Assembly (NCBI RefSeq): GCF_014696065.1
Contig: NZ_JACJPL010000031.1
Span: 868,001-932,000 of the forward strand
DNA from: Leptolyngbya sp. FACHB-261
GTDB lineage: Bacteria; Cyanobacteriota; Cyanobacteriia; FACHB-261
DNA length: 64,000 bases
Reading direction: 5' to 3'
Position numbers and translations under genes: made by a program. Under the pieces are notes generated by a model. That model worked only from the letters and a program-made list of their open reading frames with translations. It had not been told where the DNA came from and did no database searches. Below, in pieces: positions 17,749-27,003 of the stretch. The first letter of the stretch is position 1; the number at the start of each line of letters is the position of its first letter.

Positions 17749-20388
17749 ATGTCCCGTCCGTTTTCACCTCTACCGGAACGTCCTCGCTTTAACCTGTCAC
17801 GCTGGGCCATTCAACACCCGCGACTGATTGTAGGTTTCTGGCTGGCAGTGATGACGGCAGGGCTGCTGGCCTTTAGCTCTCTGAAGTACGCCCTGTTTCC
17901 GGATATCACGTTTCCAGTCGTAGTTGTTAGTGTCAGCGTCCCTGCTGCTGCTGCCGACTCGCCTGCCTCCGGTTTGCCATCCAGTGGTGAGCTGCCGGTG
18001 GGGATTTCGTTGCCGGGTGGTGCCTTACCACTCAGTGCCGCCACTGTTGAGGCCGATGTAGTTGTGCCCCTGGAACGTCAGCTGAGCCAGCTCCAGGGAG
18101 CAGGTGAAATTCAATCGACCAGCTATCCGGGACAGGCAGTGATCAGCTTGCCCTTTGATGTCGGCACTGATCTGGCTAATGCTACCCAACGGGTTGAGGC
18201 TGCGCTCAAACAGGTCTCTCTACCTACCGGCGCAATCACTAAGGTCACGCCGATTAATCTCAACGAGACAGCACCCCTCAGCTATGTCTTGGAAGGGGAA
18301 GACGTAGCACAGCTTGCCCAGCTCGCTCGCGATCAACTGGTACCTGCCTTAGAGAAGGTACCCGGTGTGCTACAGGTGCCAATCTTAGGTAGCCCTGACA
18401 GCTCTAACCGCATTCGCTTCAATGGCGAGGCGGCTCTGGGATTACGGGTGGTGAAACGGGGAGATGCTAACACCCTTGATGTGGTGGGTCGGGTTGAGCG
18501 TGAAATCGAGCAGTTGCGAGGCAGTTTGAAGCCTCCGACACGCCTGATTTTGGCAGCGAATCAGGCTGACTATATCCATGCCGCTATCGAATCTACCCTG
18601 CACGACTTGGGTTTCACCCTCATCCTGGCTGTGGTGGTCATCTACCCATTTCTGCGGAACTGGCGGGCCACACTAATCTCAGCCTTGGCGATCCCTACCT
18701 CCCTGCTGGCAACTTTCATCGTGATGGCAAGCTTCGGCTTCAATCTGGAGACGATTACGCTACTGGCCATCGCCCTAGTGATTGGTGTTGTGGTCGATGA
18801 CGCCATCGTGGACGTGGAAAACATCATGCGGCATATCGAAGCTGGTGAGTCCCCCTATGAGGCAGCAGTTGACGCAACGTCAGAAATCGGTTGGGCAGTG
18901 ACTGCTGCCACCCTCACAATTGTGGCGGTGTTTCTGCCTGTTGCCCTGATGGGTAATGTCATCGGGCAATTCTTCAAACCCTTTGGCATCACAGTGTCTG
19001 CCGCTGTTCTTGCTTCTCTGCTGGTGGCGCGGACGCTTTCGCCCGTGGTTGCTGCCCACTGGCTAAAACCCTCCAATCGCCCTCAGAGGAGCAATTCAGA
19101 AGAGGGGCAGTTCTGGACGACCCTAGTCGAGCAATATTATCGACTGCTGCGCTGGGGGCTGAGCCATCGTTGGCTGGTAGTTGGCTGTGCCCTGGCAACC
19201 TTTGTGCTTGGCCTGGCCCTGATCCCTCTGGTGCCTAAGGGCTTTATTCCTCGTTTGGATCGAGGAGAGTTCAACGTTGTTTATTCAGCCCCGCCCAGCG
19301 TTCAGTTGTCCGATTCGGTCACGATTGCTGAGCGGATTGAAACCTCACTGAAACGCTTTCCAGATATCCAAACAGTCTTCACAACCGTAGGTTCTCGCGA
19401 AGGTCAGTCCAACCGCGGCAGTCTCTACGTCAAACTTGTGCCGCCTGAACAGCGCCAGATCAGCACCTTTCACTTGCAAGAGCAGGTTCGAGACAACCTG
19501 CCCCAGCTAGCCGACGTCAACATCAGCGTCGAAGATCCACAGGTAGTTGATCTAGGAGGAGAGAAACCACTGAAGGCAGTGCTGCTTGGCAATGAGATTA
19601 AAGCTTTACAGGACGCTTCCAGTCGCCTTCAGGAACGTCTGGGCCAACTTCGAGGCCTGGAAGACGTCACTGCAACCCCGCTGGGTGAATTTCAAATTGA
19701 TCGGCAAGATCAGCAGCGAGCTGTGGTGGTTACTGCAAACCTGGCACGCAATACCAGTCTGGGTGATGCGACTGCAGAGGTAGTGGCAGCAGCTAAAGAC
19801 TTGAATCTACCACCCAGTATTCGCTTGGACTTGGGCGGCGACTCTGGGCGGCTGAATGAGGTATTCAGTAGTTTTAGTACGACCCTGTCGCTGTCGGTGC
19901 TGTGCATCCTGGTTGTCCTGGTCGTGTTGCTGCGCAGTTGGACGGACCCCCTAGTCATTCTGCTGTCGCTGCCGTTATCACTGACTGGTTCAGTCGTGGC
20001 GTTGCTGGTGACAGGTCGCGAGTTCGGCATGATTTCTCTGATTGGGGTGATCTTTCTGATGGGGCTGGTGGACAAAAACGCGATTCTACTGGTGGACTAC
20101 ATCAATCAACTACGGCAGCAAGGCTTCAAACGCACGGAGGCCATTCTCAAAGCAGGCCCAGTGCGTTTGCGACCGATTTTGATGACCACAGTCTCGACCC
20201 TATTAGGCATGGTTCCAGTCGCTTTGGGACTGGGTGCTGGTGCAGAAACACGAGCCCCAATGGCAATCGCCATTATTGGTGGCCTGACTGCCTCCACCCT
20301 ATTGAGTCTGGTGGTCATTCCAGTTGCCTACGCCTTGCTTGATGATTTAGCCGGAGGTAAGCGTAAGCAGTCTCTACCCAGCCCCTAA
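17749..20388 (+). CDS. RND efflux transporter of the HAE1/AcrB type, short form
   Basis: The 879-residue inner-membrane protein shows the RND layout: TM1 (about 26-45), a periplasmic loop, TM2-6, a linker, TM7, a second loop and TM8-12. The proton-relay region VIGVVVDDAIVDVENI lies in TM4 (about 345-360), and VDKNAILLVDYIN lies in TM10. It exports hydrophobic compounds using proton motive force. AcrB-type pumps usually exceed 1000 residues; here both periplasmic loops are about a third shorter. It follows the squalene synthase-like gene by 91 nt, so hopanoid or related lipid export is one possible role. No membrane fusion protein gene is adjacent. Confidence 0.9.
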   Translation: MSRPFSPLPERPRFNLSRWAIQHPRLIVGFWLAVMTAGLLAFSSLKYALFPDITFPVVVVSVSVPAAAADSPASGLPSSGELPVGISLPGGALPLSAATVEADVVVPLERQLSQLQGAGEIQSTSYPGQAVISLPFDVGTDLANATQRVEAALKQVSLPTGAITKVTPINLNETAPLSYVLEGEDVAQLAQLARDQLVPALEKVPGVLQVPILGSPDSSNRIRFNGEAALGLRVVKRGDANTLDVVGRVEREIEQLRGSLKPPTRLILAANQADYIHAAIESTLHDLGFTLILAVVVIYPFLRNWRATLISALAIPTSLLATFIVMASFGFNLETITLLAIALVIGVVVDDAIVDVENIMRHIEAGESPYEAAVDATSEIGWAVTAATLTIVAVFLPVALMGNVIGQFFKPFGITVSAAVLASLLVARTLSPVVAAHWLKPSNRPQRSNSEEGQFWTTLVEQYYRLLRWGLSHRWLVVGCALATFVLGLALIPLVPKGFIPRLDRGEFNVVYSAPPSVQLSDSVTIAERIETSLKRFPDIQTVFTTVGSREGQSNRGSLYVKLVPPEQRQISTFHLQEQVRDNLPQLADVNISVEDPQVVDLGGEKPLKAVLLGNEIKALQDASSRLQERLGQLRGLEDVTATPLGEFQIDRQDQQRAVVVTANLARNTSLGDATAEVVAAAKDLNLPPSIRLDLGGDSGRLNEVFSSFSTTLSLSVLCILVVLVVLLRSWTDPLVILLSLPLSLTGSVVALLVTGREFGMISLIGVIFLMGLVDKNAILLVDYINQLRQQGFKRTEAILKAGPVRLRPILMTTVSTLLGMVPVALGLGAGAETRAPMAIAIIGGLTASTLLSLVVIPVAYALLDDLAGGKRKQSLPSP

Positions 20389-20500
20389 AACTCAACTAGA
20401 ACGGCATAGTCAGGTTGCAGAACTAGGTAATAAACCGGGCAGCAAAACTGGGTAGCCTGTTTATACTGTTAGCGTCTGAGAAGTGAACGGAGAAAACAGC

Positions 20501-20869
20501 ATGCGACAGATCAATTTTGTTCTAATCTTTGTCATTGCCCTCGCCCTAGTTCTGTTCTCCCTGGAGAACACAGAATTGGCTAGCATTCAACTCACTGATC
20601 GTCTTCAGCTACAAGCACCTATCGCAGTGGAATTGATTCTGGCGATGGGGTTAGGCGCAGTTCTAGCCTGGTTATTTAGCGTTTGGGGCCGCTTACAGCG
20701 CTTGATGGCTCTGCGCGAAAAGAATAATCAGATTCAGCAGCTCCAGCAGCAGGTGCAGCAACTCGAAGTAGCTGTTCAGGAACAGCGGCAACTGCCTCCT
20801 GCACCCAGTAGTGAAGCGATTGATGCTGAGACGGTTGAATCCAGCTCTGGCAAGCCAGCTTACTCTTAA
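20501..20869 (+). CDS. LapA-domain (DUF1049) membrane protein
   Basis: The protein is 122 residues from ATG 20501. There are two membrane segments: VLIFVIALALVLFSLENTE (about 6-24), with the SLENTE block typical of LapA/DUF1049 proteins, and ELILAMGLGAVLAWLFSVWG (about 43-62). The cytoplasmic remainder is a coiled coil (EKNNQIQQLQQQVQQLEVAV) and a low-complexity tail. An in-frame GTG at 20483 would add six residues, but GGAG sits just before the ATG, so I chose that. The LapA family is linked to lipopolysaccharide assembly in proteobacteria. The cyanobacterial role is unknown. Confidence 0.8.
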   Translation: MRQINFVLIFVIALALVLFSLENTELASIQLTDRLQLQAPIAVELILAMGLGAVLAWLFSVWGRLQRLMALREKNNQIQQLQQQVQQLEVAVQEQRQLPPAPSSEAIDAETVESSSGKPAYS

Positions 20870-20903
20870 CTTCCAGATGCCTCTAAATTGCTTCTGATTA
20901 AGA

Positions 20904-20984
20904 ATGGAGTGGGATAGCTGGGTACCTCTGGCTTTGCTGGCGCTAATTGTTGGGGCCGCAATCTTTTTCTTGAAAGCAAAGTAG
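20904..20984 (+). CDS. Possible 26-residue single-pass membrane peptide
   Basis: The frame from ATG 20904 encodes a short acidic N-terminus (MEWDSW), a hydrophobic segment of about 17 residues (VPLALLALIVGAAIFFL) and a basic end (KAK) before TAG. This layout is that of tiny photosynthetic or respiratory membrane subunits. I cannot match it to PetN, PetG, PsbY, Psb30 or PsaM as I remember them. The ribosome binding site is weak, and chance is possible at this length. Confidence 0.3.
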   Translation: MEWDSWVPLALLALIVGAAIFFLKAK

Positions 20985-21072
20985 CAGTTCAGCGAAATGC
21001 CGACAAAGCAAGGCCATCCCGACTAGAATCACTACAAGGTTTGAACCAGCGAAAGGAACCAGAAATAACGCA

Positions 21073-21819
21073 ATGGCGGATTCTCTCGCCCAGGATGCGA
21101 TTTCGCTGCTGATTGATTTAGCAGAACGGGGAGAGATTAATCCCTGGGATGTTCACGTCATTGATGTGATTGACCGATTCCTTACCGAACTGGCACCCAA
21201 AAACCAGCAGGACCTATACAAATCGGGGCAGGCGTTACTCTACGCCTCGACCCTGATTCTGCTGAAAGCACAAACTTTGGCTCAGATGGAAACGCAGCAA
21301 GAGTCCAGCGATGAGCCTGAGGAGTTACTGGAGCTGCTAGATGCAGTAGCCCTTGGCAATGGCCTGCCTTACCCTCTAGAGCACCAGTTACGCCGCCGCC
21401 CGGCCGCTTTGCCCCCAACAGCGCGTCCGATTACGCTGCAGGAACTGATTACTCAGCTAGAGATCATGGCCTCTAGCTTGGAGCAGTCAGGTCCATCCAG
21501 ACCTAAGCGCGGTTTACCAAACAATGGACGCACATCACGGACCAAGGCCCTGCAAGCCATTGCTCAGCTAGCCCACCGAGAAAACCTCTCCGAAGTGGTG
21601 GAAGAGCTAGAGCACTTTCTGGTGAATCACTGGTCCACTGTGGTGCCACAGGCAGAGGGGTGGCTAGACCTGGACCGATTACTAGAGTTCTATAACGACC
21701 GGGTCGGCGTTTTCTGGGCGTTGTTGCTGCTGTCGGCCCGGTCCCGAGTGGAACTGTCACAGGATGAGTTTTATATTGACCTCAAGCTCCGTCCTCTGGA
21801 TCTCTCTGGAGACAGCTAA
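21073..21819 (+). CDS. scpA: Segregation and condensation protein A
   Basis: The 248-residue protein starts with the ScpA signature: a helical N-terminal domain with LLIDLAERGEINPWDVHVID (about 12-31), then YASTLILLKAQTL (about 57-69). The C-terminal winged-helix part ends FWALLLLSARSRVELSQDEFYIDL. ScpA is the kleisin that, with ScpB, bridges SMC heads in the chromosome condensation complex. No scpB is adjacent, as is common in cyanobacteria. The start ATG is preceded by AAAGGAACC. Confidence 0.93.
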   Translation: MADSLAQDAISLLIDLAERGEINPWDVHVIDVIDRFLTELAPKNQQDLYKSGQALLYASTLILLKAQTLAQMETQQESSDEPEELLELLDAVALGNGLPYPLEHQLRRRPAALPPTARPITLQELITQLEIMASSLEQSGPSRPKRGLPNNGRTSRTKALQAIAQLAHRENLSEVVEELEHFLVNHWSTVVPQAEGWLDLDRLLEFYNDRVGVFWALLLLSARSRVELSQDEFYIDLKLRPLDLSGDS

Positions 21820-21952
21820 GTGGGTGGCAACAGCGTTTGGGTATGCCATCCTGTTTCTGGTCCCCTAACTTGAATAGGCAAAAGGGCGTGTCTAGGACAC
21901 CCCTAAGATCTAGTGCTCCGTATCCGAATCGCCCAAGTTTGAGAGTGAACTT

Positions 21953-23128
21953 ATGAAAGCCATGATCCTGGCGGCGGGCAAGGGAACCCGCGTCCGTCCG
22001 ATCACCTATGTGATTCCCAAGCCGATGATTCCCATCCTGCAAAAGCCAGTCATGGAGTTCCTGGTGGAACTACTTCGTCAGCATGGCTTTGACGAAATCA
22101 TGGTGAACGTCAGTCACCTCGCCAACGAAATTGAGAACTACTTCCGAGACGGCCAAAAATTTGGCGTTCAGATCGCCTATTCCTTCGAAGGCCATATTGA
22201 TGAGAATGGCGAGTTAGTTGGCGAAGCCCTAGGCTCAGCAGGCGGGCTCAAAAAGATTCAGGACTTCTCGCCCTTTTTCAATGACACCTTCATCGTTATG
22301 TGCGGTGACGGTCTGATTGATCTGAACCTGAGCGAGGTAGTGGAGTGGCACCGCAAAAAAGGTTCCATTGCCACCATTGTCATGAAGACAGTGCCCAAGG
22401 AAGAAGTCTCCAGTTATGGGGTCGTTGTTACTGACGAAGACGGACGCATTCGTCAGTTCCAGGAAAAGCCTAAGGTCGAAGAAGCGCTTTCGAACTGTAT
22501 CAATACCGGCATCTACATCTTCGAACCCGAAGTCCTTAACTATGTCCCTTCTGGCGAAGAGTACGACATCGGTAGTCAGCTTTTCCCCAAGCTGGTCGAG
22601 ATGAATGCGCCCTTCTACGGCGTGAACATGGACTTTGAGTGGGTTGATATTGGCAAGGTTCCTGATTATTGGCAAGCCATCCAGGATGTACTGCGCGGCA
22701 AGGTCAAAAACGTTGACATTCCTGGCCACGAAGTTGCCCCTGGCATTTACACCGGCTTGAACGTGGCTGTGAACTGGGACAAAGTTGAGGTTGAAGGGCC
22801 AGTCTACATCGGTGGTATGACCAAAATCGATGATGGCGCCCGGATCATTGGACCAACAATGATTGGCCCCAACTGCCACATCTGCGGTGGTGCTACGGTC
22901 GAACGCAGCGTCATCTTTGAATACTCGCGGTTGGGACCAGATGTGAGACTGGTGGACAAGCTCGTCTTTGGTCGCTACTGCGTAGACAAGACTGGGGCAA
23001 CTATCGACGTGCAAGCAGCGGCTTTGGATTGGCTAATCACGGATGCCCGCCAGCCTCACCCTCCTATCAAACCAGCGGTCGAACAGCAAGCCATTGCCGA
23101 ACTGCTCGGCAGCGATGCCCGTCTGTAA
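21953..23128 (+). CDS. Sugar-1-phosphate nucleotidyltransferase with left-handed beta-helix
   Basis: The 391-residue protein opens with the nucleotide-binding signature MKAMILAAGKGTRVRPITY, followed by KPMIPI and a VMCGDGLIDLNL metal site (about 115-126). Next come EKPKVEEA (catalytic Lys region, about 165) and FEWVDIGKVPDYWQA (about 223-237). The C-terminal 130 residues carry hexapeptide-type repeats (DDGARIIGPTMIGPNCHICG). This is the mannose-1-phosphate guanylyltransferase / glucose-1-phosphate thymidylyltransferase group. The nucleotide and sugar cannot be told apart from sequence. It is monocistronic and ends with a clear hairpin at 23189-23224. Confidence 0.9.
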   Translation: MKAMILAAGKGTRVRPITYVIPKPMIPILQKPVMEFLVELLRQHGFDEIMVNVSHLANEIENYFRDGQKFGVQIAYSFEGHIDENGELVGEALGSAGGLKKIQDFSPFFNDTFIVMCGDGLIDLNLSEVVEWHRKKGSIATIVMKTVPKEEVSSYGVVVTDEDGRIRQFQEKPKVEEALSNCINTGIYIFEPEVLNYVPSGEEYDIGSQLFPKLVEMNAPFYGVNMDFEWVDIGKVPDYWQAIQDVLRGKVKNVDIPGHEVAPGIYTGLNVAVNWDKVEVEGPVYIGGMTKIDDGARIIGPTMIGPNCHICGGATVERSVIFEYSRLGPDVRLVDKLVFGRYCVDKTGATIDVQAAALDWLITDARQPHPPIKPAVEQQAIAELLGSDARL

Positions 23129-23188
23129 ACTATCACCAGTCGCTCATCGCCAGTAGCCCATTGCCACTAGCTCAATTCCATTAAGAAC

Positions 23189-23224
23189 TATCCCCAGCCC
23201 TTGAAGAGTGATGGACTGGGGATA
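23189..23224 (+). terminator. Terminator after the nucleotidyltransferase gene
   Basis: TATCCCCAG (23189-23197) and CTGGGGATA (23216-23224) form a 9-bp stem followed by ATTATTTAT. It lies between convergent genes. Confidence 0.6.
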
Positions 23225-23307
23225 ATTATTTATCTCGTCTAACTAGGTGCTTAGGCTTAGGTGGCACTTAGATTGGCAGTCGCTGGCCGCAAGCGAGCAG
23301 AGGAGCC

Positions 23308-24384
23308 TTAATCCTCTTCGAAGTATTCTTCGTCCTCCTCACCTTCGTCACTGGGGCTAACCGAGTTAGCGGAGACCACTGCCCCCATCTCCAACTTCTG
23401 TCGTACCTGCGCATCCAGGTCACGAGCGAACTCTGGCTTCTCTTCCAGCAGTTTGATTGTGTTATCGCGGCCCTGGCCAATATTGTCGCCGTTGTAGCTG
23501 TACCAAGCACCCTTGCGGGTGATCACGCCAGTTTCCTCAGCCATATCAACCAAACAACCTATGGTTGAGATGCCTTTACCAAAGATCACATCGAACTCAG
23601 CACGGCGGAAGGGAGGAGCAACTTTGTTTTTGGCAACCTTTACTTTGGCGCGGATGCCGTACTCCTCAGTGCCCTTCTTGAGAGTCTGAATCCGACGGAT
23701 ATCCAGGCGCACCGACGCATAGAACTTCAGAGCGTTACCGCCTGTAGTGACCTCAGGGTTACCGTAGGAGATCCCAATTTTCTGACGCAACTGGTTGAGA
23801 AAAACGACCAAGCAACCCGATTTGCCAATGTTGCCAGTAATCTTGCGCAGAGCTTGGCTCATCAAGCGGGCTTGCAGACCCACATGAGAGTCACCCATCT
23901 CGCCTTCAATTTCTGCGCGAGGTACCAGAGCAGCCACAGAGTCGATGACCACAATATCTACAGCTGCCGAGCGGACGAGTTGGTCCACAATCTCCAACGC
24001 AGCTTCGCCAGTGTCTGGCTGGGAAACTAGCAAATTCTCAATATCGACACCCAGAGCCCCTGCGTAGACTGGGTCTAGAGCATGTTCTGCATCCACAAAA
24101 GCTGCAACGCCGCCTGCCTTCTGCACTTCCGCAATCGCGTGCAGAGCCAAGGTGGTTTTGCCTGAGCTTTCTGGGCCATAGATCTCGACTACCCGCCCCT
24201 TGGGCAAGCCACCGCCGAGCGCCAGATCTAGGGGCAGCGCGCCACTGGGAAATGTCTCCACCTTCATCCGGGTGGCGTCCCCTAAGCGCATGATCGCGCC
24301 CTTCCCAAAGTTGCGCTCAATCTGGTTGAGCACCATGGTCAAGGCCTTTTGTTTGTCGGGGCTGTCCGTTGACTTAGGGGCCAT
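23308..24384 (-). CDS. recA: Recombinase RecA
   Basis: The 358-residue protein has the Walker A motif GPESSGKT (70-77), a Walker B strand ([20 protein letters not shown]), loop L2 residues ([20 protein letters not shown]) and an acidic tail ([12 protein letters not shown]). RecA forms filaments on single-stranded DNA for homologous recombination and the SOS response. The same frame is open for 41 more codons upstream, to 24507. The family start MAPKSTDS at 24384 gives normal length and register, so I chose that. Confidence 0.97.
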   Translation of the reverse strand: MAPKSTDSPDKQKALTMVLNQIERNFGKGAIMRLGDATRMKVETFPSGALPLDLALGGGLPKGRVVEIYGPESSGKTTLALHAIAEVQKAGGVAAFVDAEHALDPVYAGALGVDIENLLVSQPDTGEAALEIVDQLVRSAAVDIVVIDSVAALVPRAEIEGEMGDSHVGLQARLMSQALRKITGNIGKSGCLVVFLNQLRQKIGISYGNPEVTTGGNALKFYASVRLDIRRIQTLKKGTEEYGIRAKVKVAKNKVAPPFRRAEFDVIFGKGISTIGCLVDMAEETGVITRKGAWYSYNGDNIGQGRDNTIKLLEEKPEFARDLDAQVRQKLEMGAVVSANSVSPSDEGEEDEEYFEED

Positions 24385-24539
24385 TGCGTAGAGTCCAGTT
24401 ATGAGGTATGCAGAGCGTGCGACCTTCAATATAGCAAGTGGCTTCTGTCCCTGGAGGGCGGTTCCAGATGTAGATCCGCCTACCCCTGTGATCCAGCAAT
24501 CGGTCACAATAGAGCAGGGTCCTAAATGTAAAAAATCAT

Positions 24540-24977
24540 ATGGAGCGCGGACTACTCTGGCTGCCGCTGCTAGCCCTGTTTATCTGGCTAACCTGGGCTG
24601 GTTGGAACGAGTACCAGAAAGTGGAGGCTTATCGACGTTGGGCTGCAGGCTTCCGACGGGCTAAGTATGACATTTATGCTGTCCTGGGTCAGGATGGAGA
24701 AGATCTAATTTGGGGCAAGCCTACCCGCCGTGGCCCTGTAGAGCTACAGCGAGTTCGTTTACAGCAGGTGCAAGCCATTTACCTAAATGTAGATGGGCAA
24801 CGGATCGACCCCAGTGAGCTATTGACTGACAAACCGGCTAGCAAACCAGTGACTGGCAAGCGGGTGGTTCTAGAGTTAGTGGCTGACCCACCTGCAGAAA
24901 TCCCTTTTACCGAAGTCAGCCTGGCTGCCGCTTGGTGCCAGACACTCAACCGACAGCTTGAAGCTACTGTTTCCTAA
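24540..24977 (+). CDS. Conserved membrane-anchored hypothetical protein
   Basis: The 145-residue protein begins with a hydrophobic segment ([18 protein letters not shown], about 5-22) that is probably an uncleaved anchor, followed by a helical linker. The remainder is a soluble domain of mixed strands ([34 protein letters not shown]). The gene is divergent from recA and ends 56 nt before nrdR. I do not recognise a named family. The composition and position suggest a genuine cyanobacterial gene. Confidence 0.65.
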   Translation: MERGLLWLPLLALFIWLTWAGWNEYQKVEAYRRWAAGFRRAKYDIYAVLGQDGEDLIWGKPTRRGPVELQRVRLQQVQAIYLNVDGQRIDPSELLTDKPASKPVTGKRVVLELVADPPAEIPFTEVSLAAAWCQTLNRQLEATVS

Positions 24978-25033
24978 GCTTGCCTTGCAAAAGATTGTTT
25001 TTTGGGTCAGCTTCAGCCAATATACGAAATACT

Positions 25034-25552
25034 ATGCGCTGTACATTTTGCCAACATACTGACAGCCGGGTTTTGGAGTCGCGCTCAGCGGAGAGCGGCC
25101 AGAGTATTCGTCGACGCCGTGAATGCCTCAAGTGTAAGCGTCGCTTCACAACCTATGAGCGGATCGAGTTCGTGCCTGTCACCGTGATTAAGCGGGATGG
25201 GCAGCGAGAGTCATTTGACCGTTCTAAGCTGTTGCGAGGTGTGGTTCGAGCCTGTGAGAAGACAGGAGTTCATGCCGAGCGAATCGAGGCATTAGTCGAT
25301 GAGATTGAAGCCCAACTTCAGCAGCAGGCTACTCGAGAGGTCGCCAGTATTGAAATTGGTGAAATGGTTCTCCAGCAGCTCCAAGGTTTGAGCGAAGTTG
25401 CTTACGTGCGTTTTGCTTCAGTTTATCGGCAGTTTCGAGGTATCCGCGACTTTGCGGAAGAACTCAATCAACTGCGCAATCGGATGGGTGACGTCGAACC
25501 AGCAGTCAGCGACAGCCGTAACCGAGAGAGTAGCAGCCCGGTGGTTCTTTAG
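25034..25552 (+). CDS. nrdR: Transcriptional repressor NrdR
   Basis: The protein is 172 residues. It starts with a zinc ribbon (Cys 3, 6, 31, 34 in [10 protein letters not shown] and [12 protein letters not shown]), followed by an ATP-cone domain (about 49-139; [17 protein letters not shown]). NrdR senses dATP/ATP and represses ribonucleotide reductase genes. The open frame extends 18 codons upstream, but ATG 25034 gives the canonical MxCxxC start. The last 20 or so residues after the cone are variable. No nrd gene lies in the window. Confidence 0.95.
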   Translation: MRCTFCQHTDSRVLESRSAESGQSIRRRRECLKCKRRFTTYERIEFVPVTVIKRDGQRESFDRSKLLRGVVRACEKTGVHAERIEALVDEIEAQLQQQATREVASIEIGEMVLQQLQGLSEVAYVRFASVYRQFRGIRDFAEELNQLRNRMGDVEPAVSDSRNRESSSPVVL

Positions 25553-25731
25553 GTTGACTTCTCTTCATCGACCCGATTCGGTTATGATGTTTGATCTAGC
25601 CCTCTAGTGCTGTCTGCAGCACACCGATCTCGGTGTCTGAATCAGCAGCGTCTATGCCCGCTCTCGCAGCGTGCGGTGCACTCACAGGAGGCAAATCCCA
25701 TACGGAGATCATCACCAGGACACTAGCAAGC

Positions 25732-26751
25732 ATGGTCAACCCAGCAATCGATGTCGGCTTTACCCACGAAGAATTCGCCGCCCTTCTAGACAAATACGAC
25801 TACCATTTCAGCCCTGGCGACATCGTTGCAGGAACCGTCTTCAGCATCGAGCCACGCGGAGCTTTGATTGACATTGGCGCCAAAACGGCTGCCTACATCC
25901 CTATTCAGGAGATGTCAATCAACCGCATCGACGGTCCCGAAGAGGTCCTCCAGTCGAACGAGACCCGCGAGTTCTTTATTCTGACAGACGAGAACGAGGA
26001 GGGACAACTCACCCTCTCCATTCGTCGCATCGAATACATGCGAGCCTGGGAACGGGTGCGTCAGCTCCAGAAGGAAGACGCCACGGTGCGCTCTCTCATC
26101 TTCGCGACTAACCGAGGCGGTGCCCTGGTGCGCATTGAAGGGCTGCGGGGGTTCATTCCCGGCTCCCACATCAGCACTCGTAAGCCGAAAGAGGAACTAG
26201 TGGGAGAGGAATTACCCCTCAAGTTCTTGGAAGTGGATGAAGATCGCAACCGCTTAGTCCTGAGCCATCGTCGTGCTCTGGTTGAGAAGAAGATGAACCG
26301 TCTCGAACTCTACGAGGTGGTGACAGGCGTGGTTCGTGGTATCAAGCCCTACGGTGCCTTCATTGACATTGGCGGTGTTTCTGGTTTGTTGCACATCTCC
26401 GAGATCTCACACGATCACATCGACACGCCTCACAGTGTGTTCAATGTCAACGATGAGGTCAAGGTAATGATCATTGACCTAGATGCTGAGCGAGGCCGAA
26501 TCTCGCTTTCCACCAAGCAGTTGGAGCCAGAACCTGGCGCCATGGTTAAAGACCCGAACTTGGTCTATGACAATGCTGAGGTGATGGCAGCTAAGTACCG
26601 CGAGCAAATGCTGGGCGGTGGTCGGACTGATGATGACGTAGAAGCTGACAGCGATGATGGCGTAGAAGCTGTCAGTGATGTTGAGGTTAACTTAGCTCCG
26701 GTTTTGGAGGATCTGCCTACAGCAACCGAAGAAGGAACCGAAGAAGAGTAA
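25732..26751 (+). CDS. rpsA: 30S ribosomal protein S1 (three S1 domains)
   Basis: From ATG 25732 the protein is 339 residues. It has three S1 OB-fold repeats: GDIVAGTVFSIEPRGALIDIG (about 31-51), a second about 110-180 with IEGLRGFIPGSHIS, and a third about 200-268 with VVRGIKPYGAFIDIGG and LLHISEISHDH. Plant and cyanobacterial S1 proteins have three domains rather than the six of E. coli. The acidic C-terminal tail (DDDVEADSDDGVEAVSDVE) is low complexity. The frame is open for 33 codons upstream, but MVNPAIDVGF is the family-type start and has AGGA upstream. A long perfect terminator hairpin follows. Confidence 0.94.
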   Translation: MVNPAIDVGFTHEEFAALLDKYDYHFSPGDIVAGTVFSIEPRGALIDIGAKTAAYIPIQEMSINRIDGPEEVLQSNETREFFILTDENEEGQLTLSIRRIEYMRAWERVRQLQKEDATVRSLIFATNRGGALVRIEGLRGFIPGSHISTRKPKEELVGEELPLKFLEVDEDRNRLVLSHRRALVEKKMNRLELYEVVTGVVRGIKPYGAFIDIGGVSGLLHISEISHDHIDTPHSVFNVNDEVKVMIIDLDAERGRISLSTKQLEPEPGAMVKDPNLVYDNAEVMAAKYREQMLGGGRTDDDVEADSDDGVEAVSDVEVNLAPVLEDLPTATEEGTEEE

Positions 26752-26782
26752 GTCTTCAAGCTAGCACTCCACTAATTTAGAT

Positions 26783-26829
26783 AAAGAAGGAAAGAGGATT
26801 GCTACTCAAGCAATCCTCTTTCCTTCTTT
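26783..26829 (+). terminator. Strong terminator after rpsA, perfect 21-bp stem
   Basis: Arms at 26783-26803 and 26809-26829 are exact reverse complements around a 5-nt loop (ACTCA). The downstream arm ends in TTTCCTTCTTT. This is one of the strongest hairpins in the window. Confidence 0.75.
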
Positions 26830-27003
26830 GAGGCTGCTTTGCTTTAGGGCAACTTCAGCTAGATGGTCAACTTTAGGCCACTGTGAGGTCAATTAGAGGT
26901 TGCGGCTAATGAGGTGAGACCTAGAAGCAGGATGTCATAATGCAGCTTAGGTTCAGCATTGAATCTGCCCCTCTTTTTAGCCCCTAAGTTCAACAGCTCC
27001 CTT

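Noticed and set aside
22235-23014. Long 259-residue frame opposite the nucleotidyltransferase gene
   Set aside because: It is an antisense shadow of a well-supported gene and matches no protein family.
24385-24507. N-terminal extension of RecA by 41 residues
   Set aside because: The extra residues have no counterpart in RecA proteins, and the standard MAPKSTDS start is in frame at 24384.
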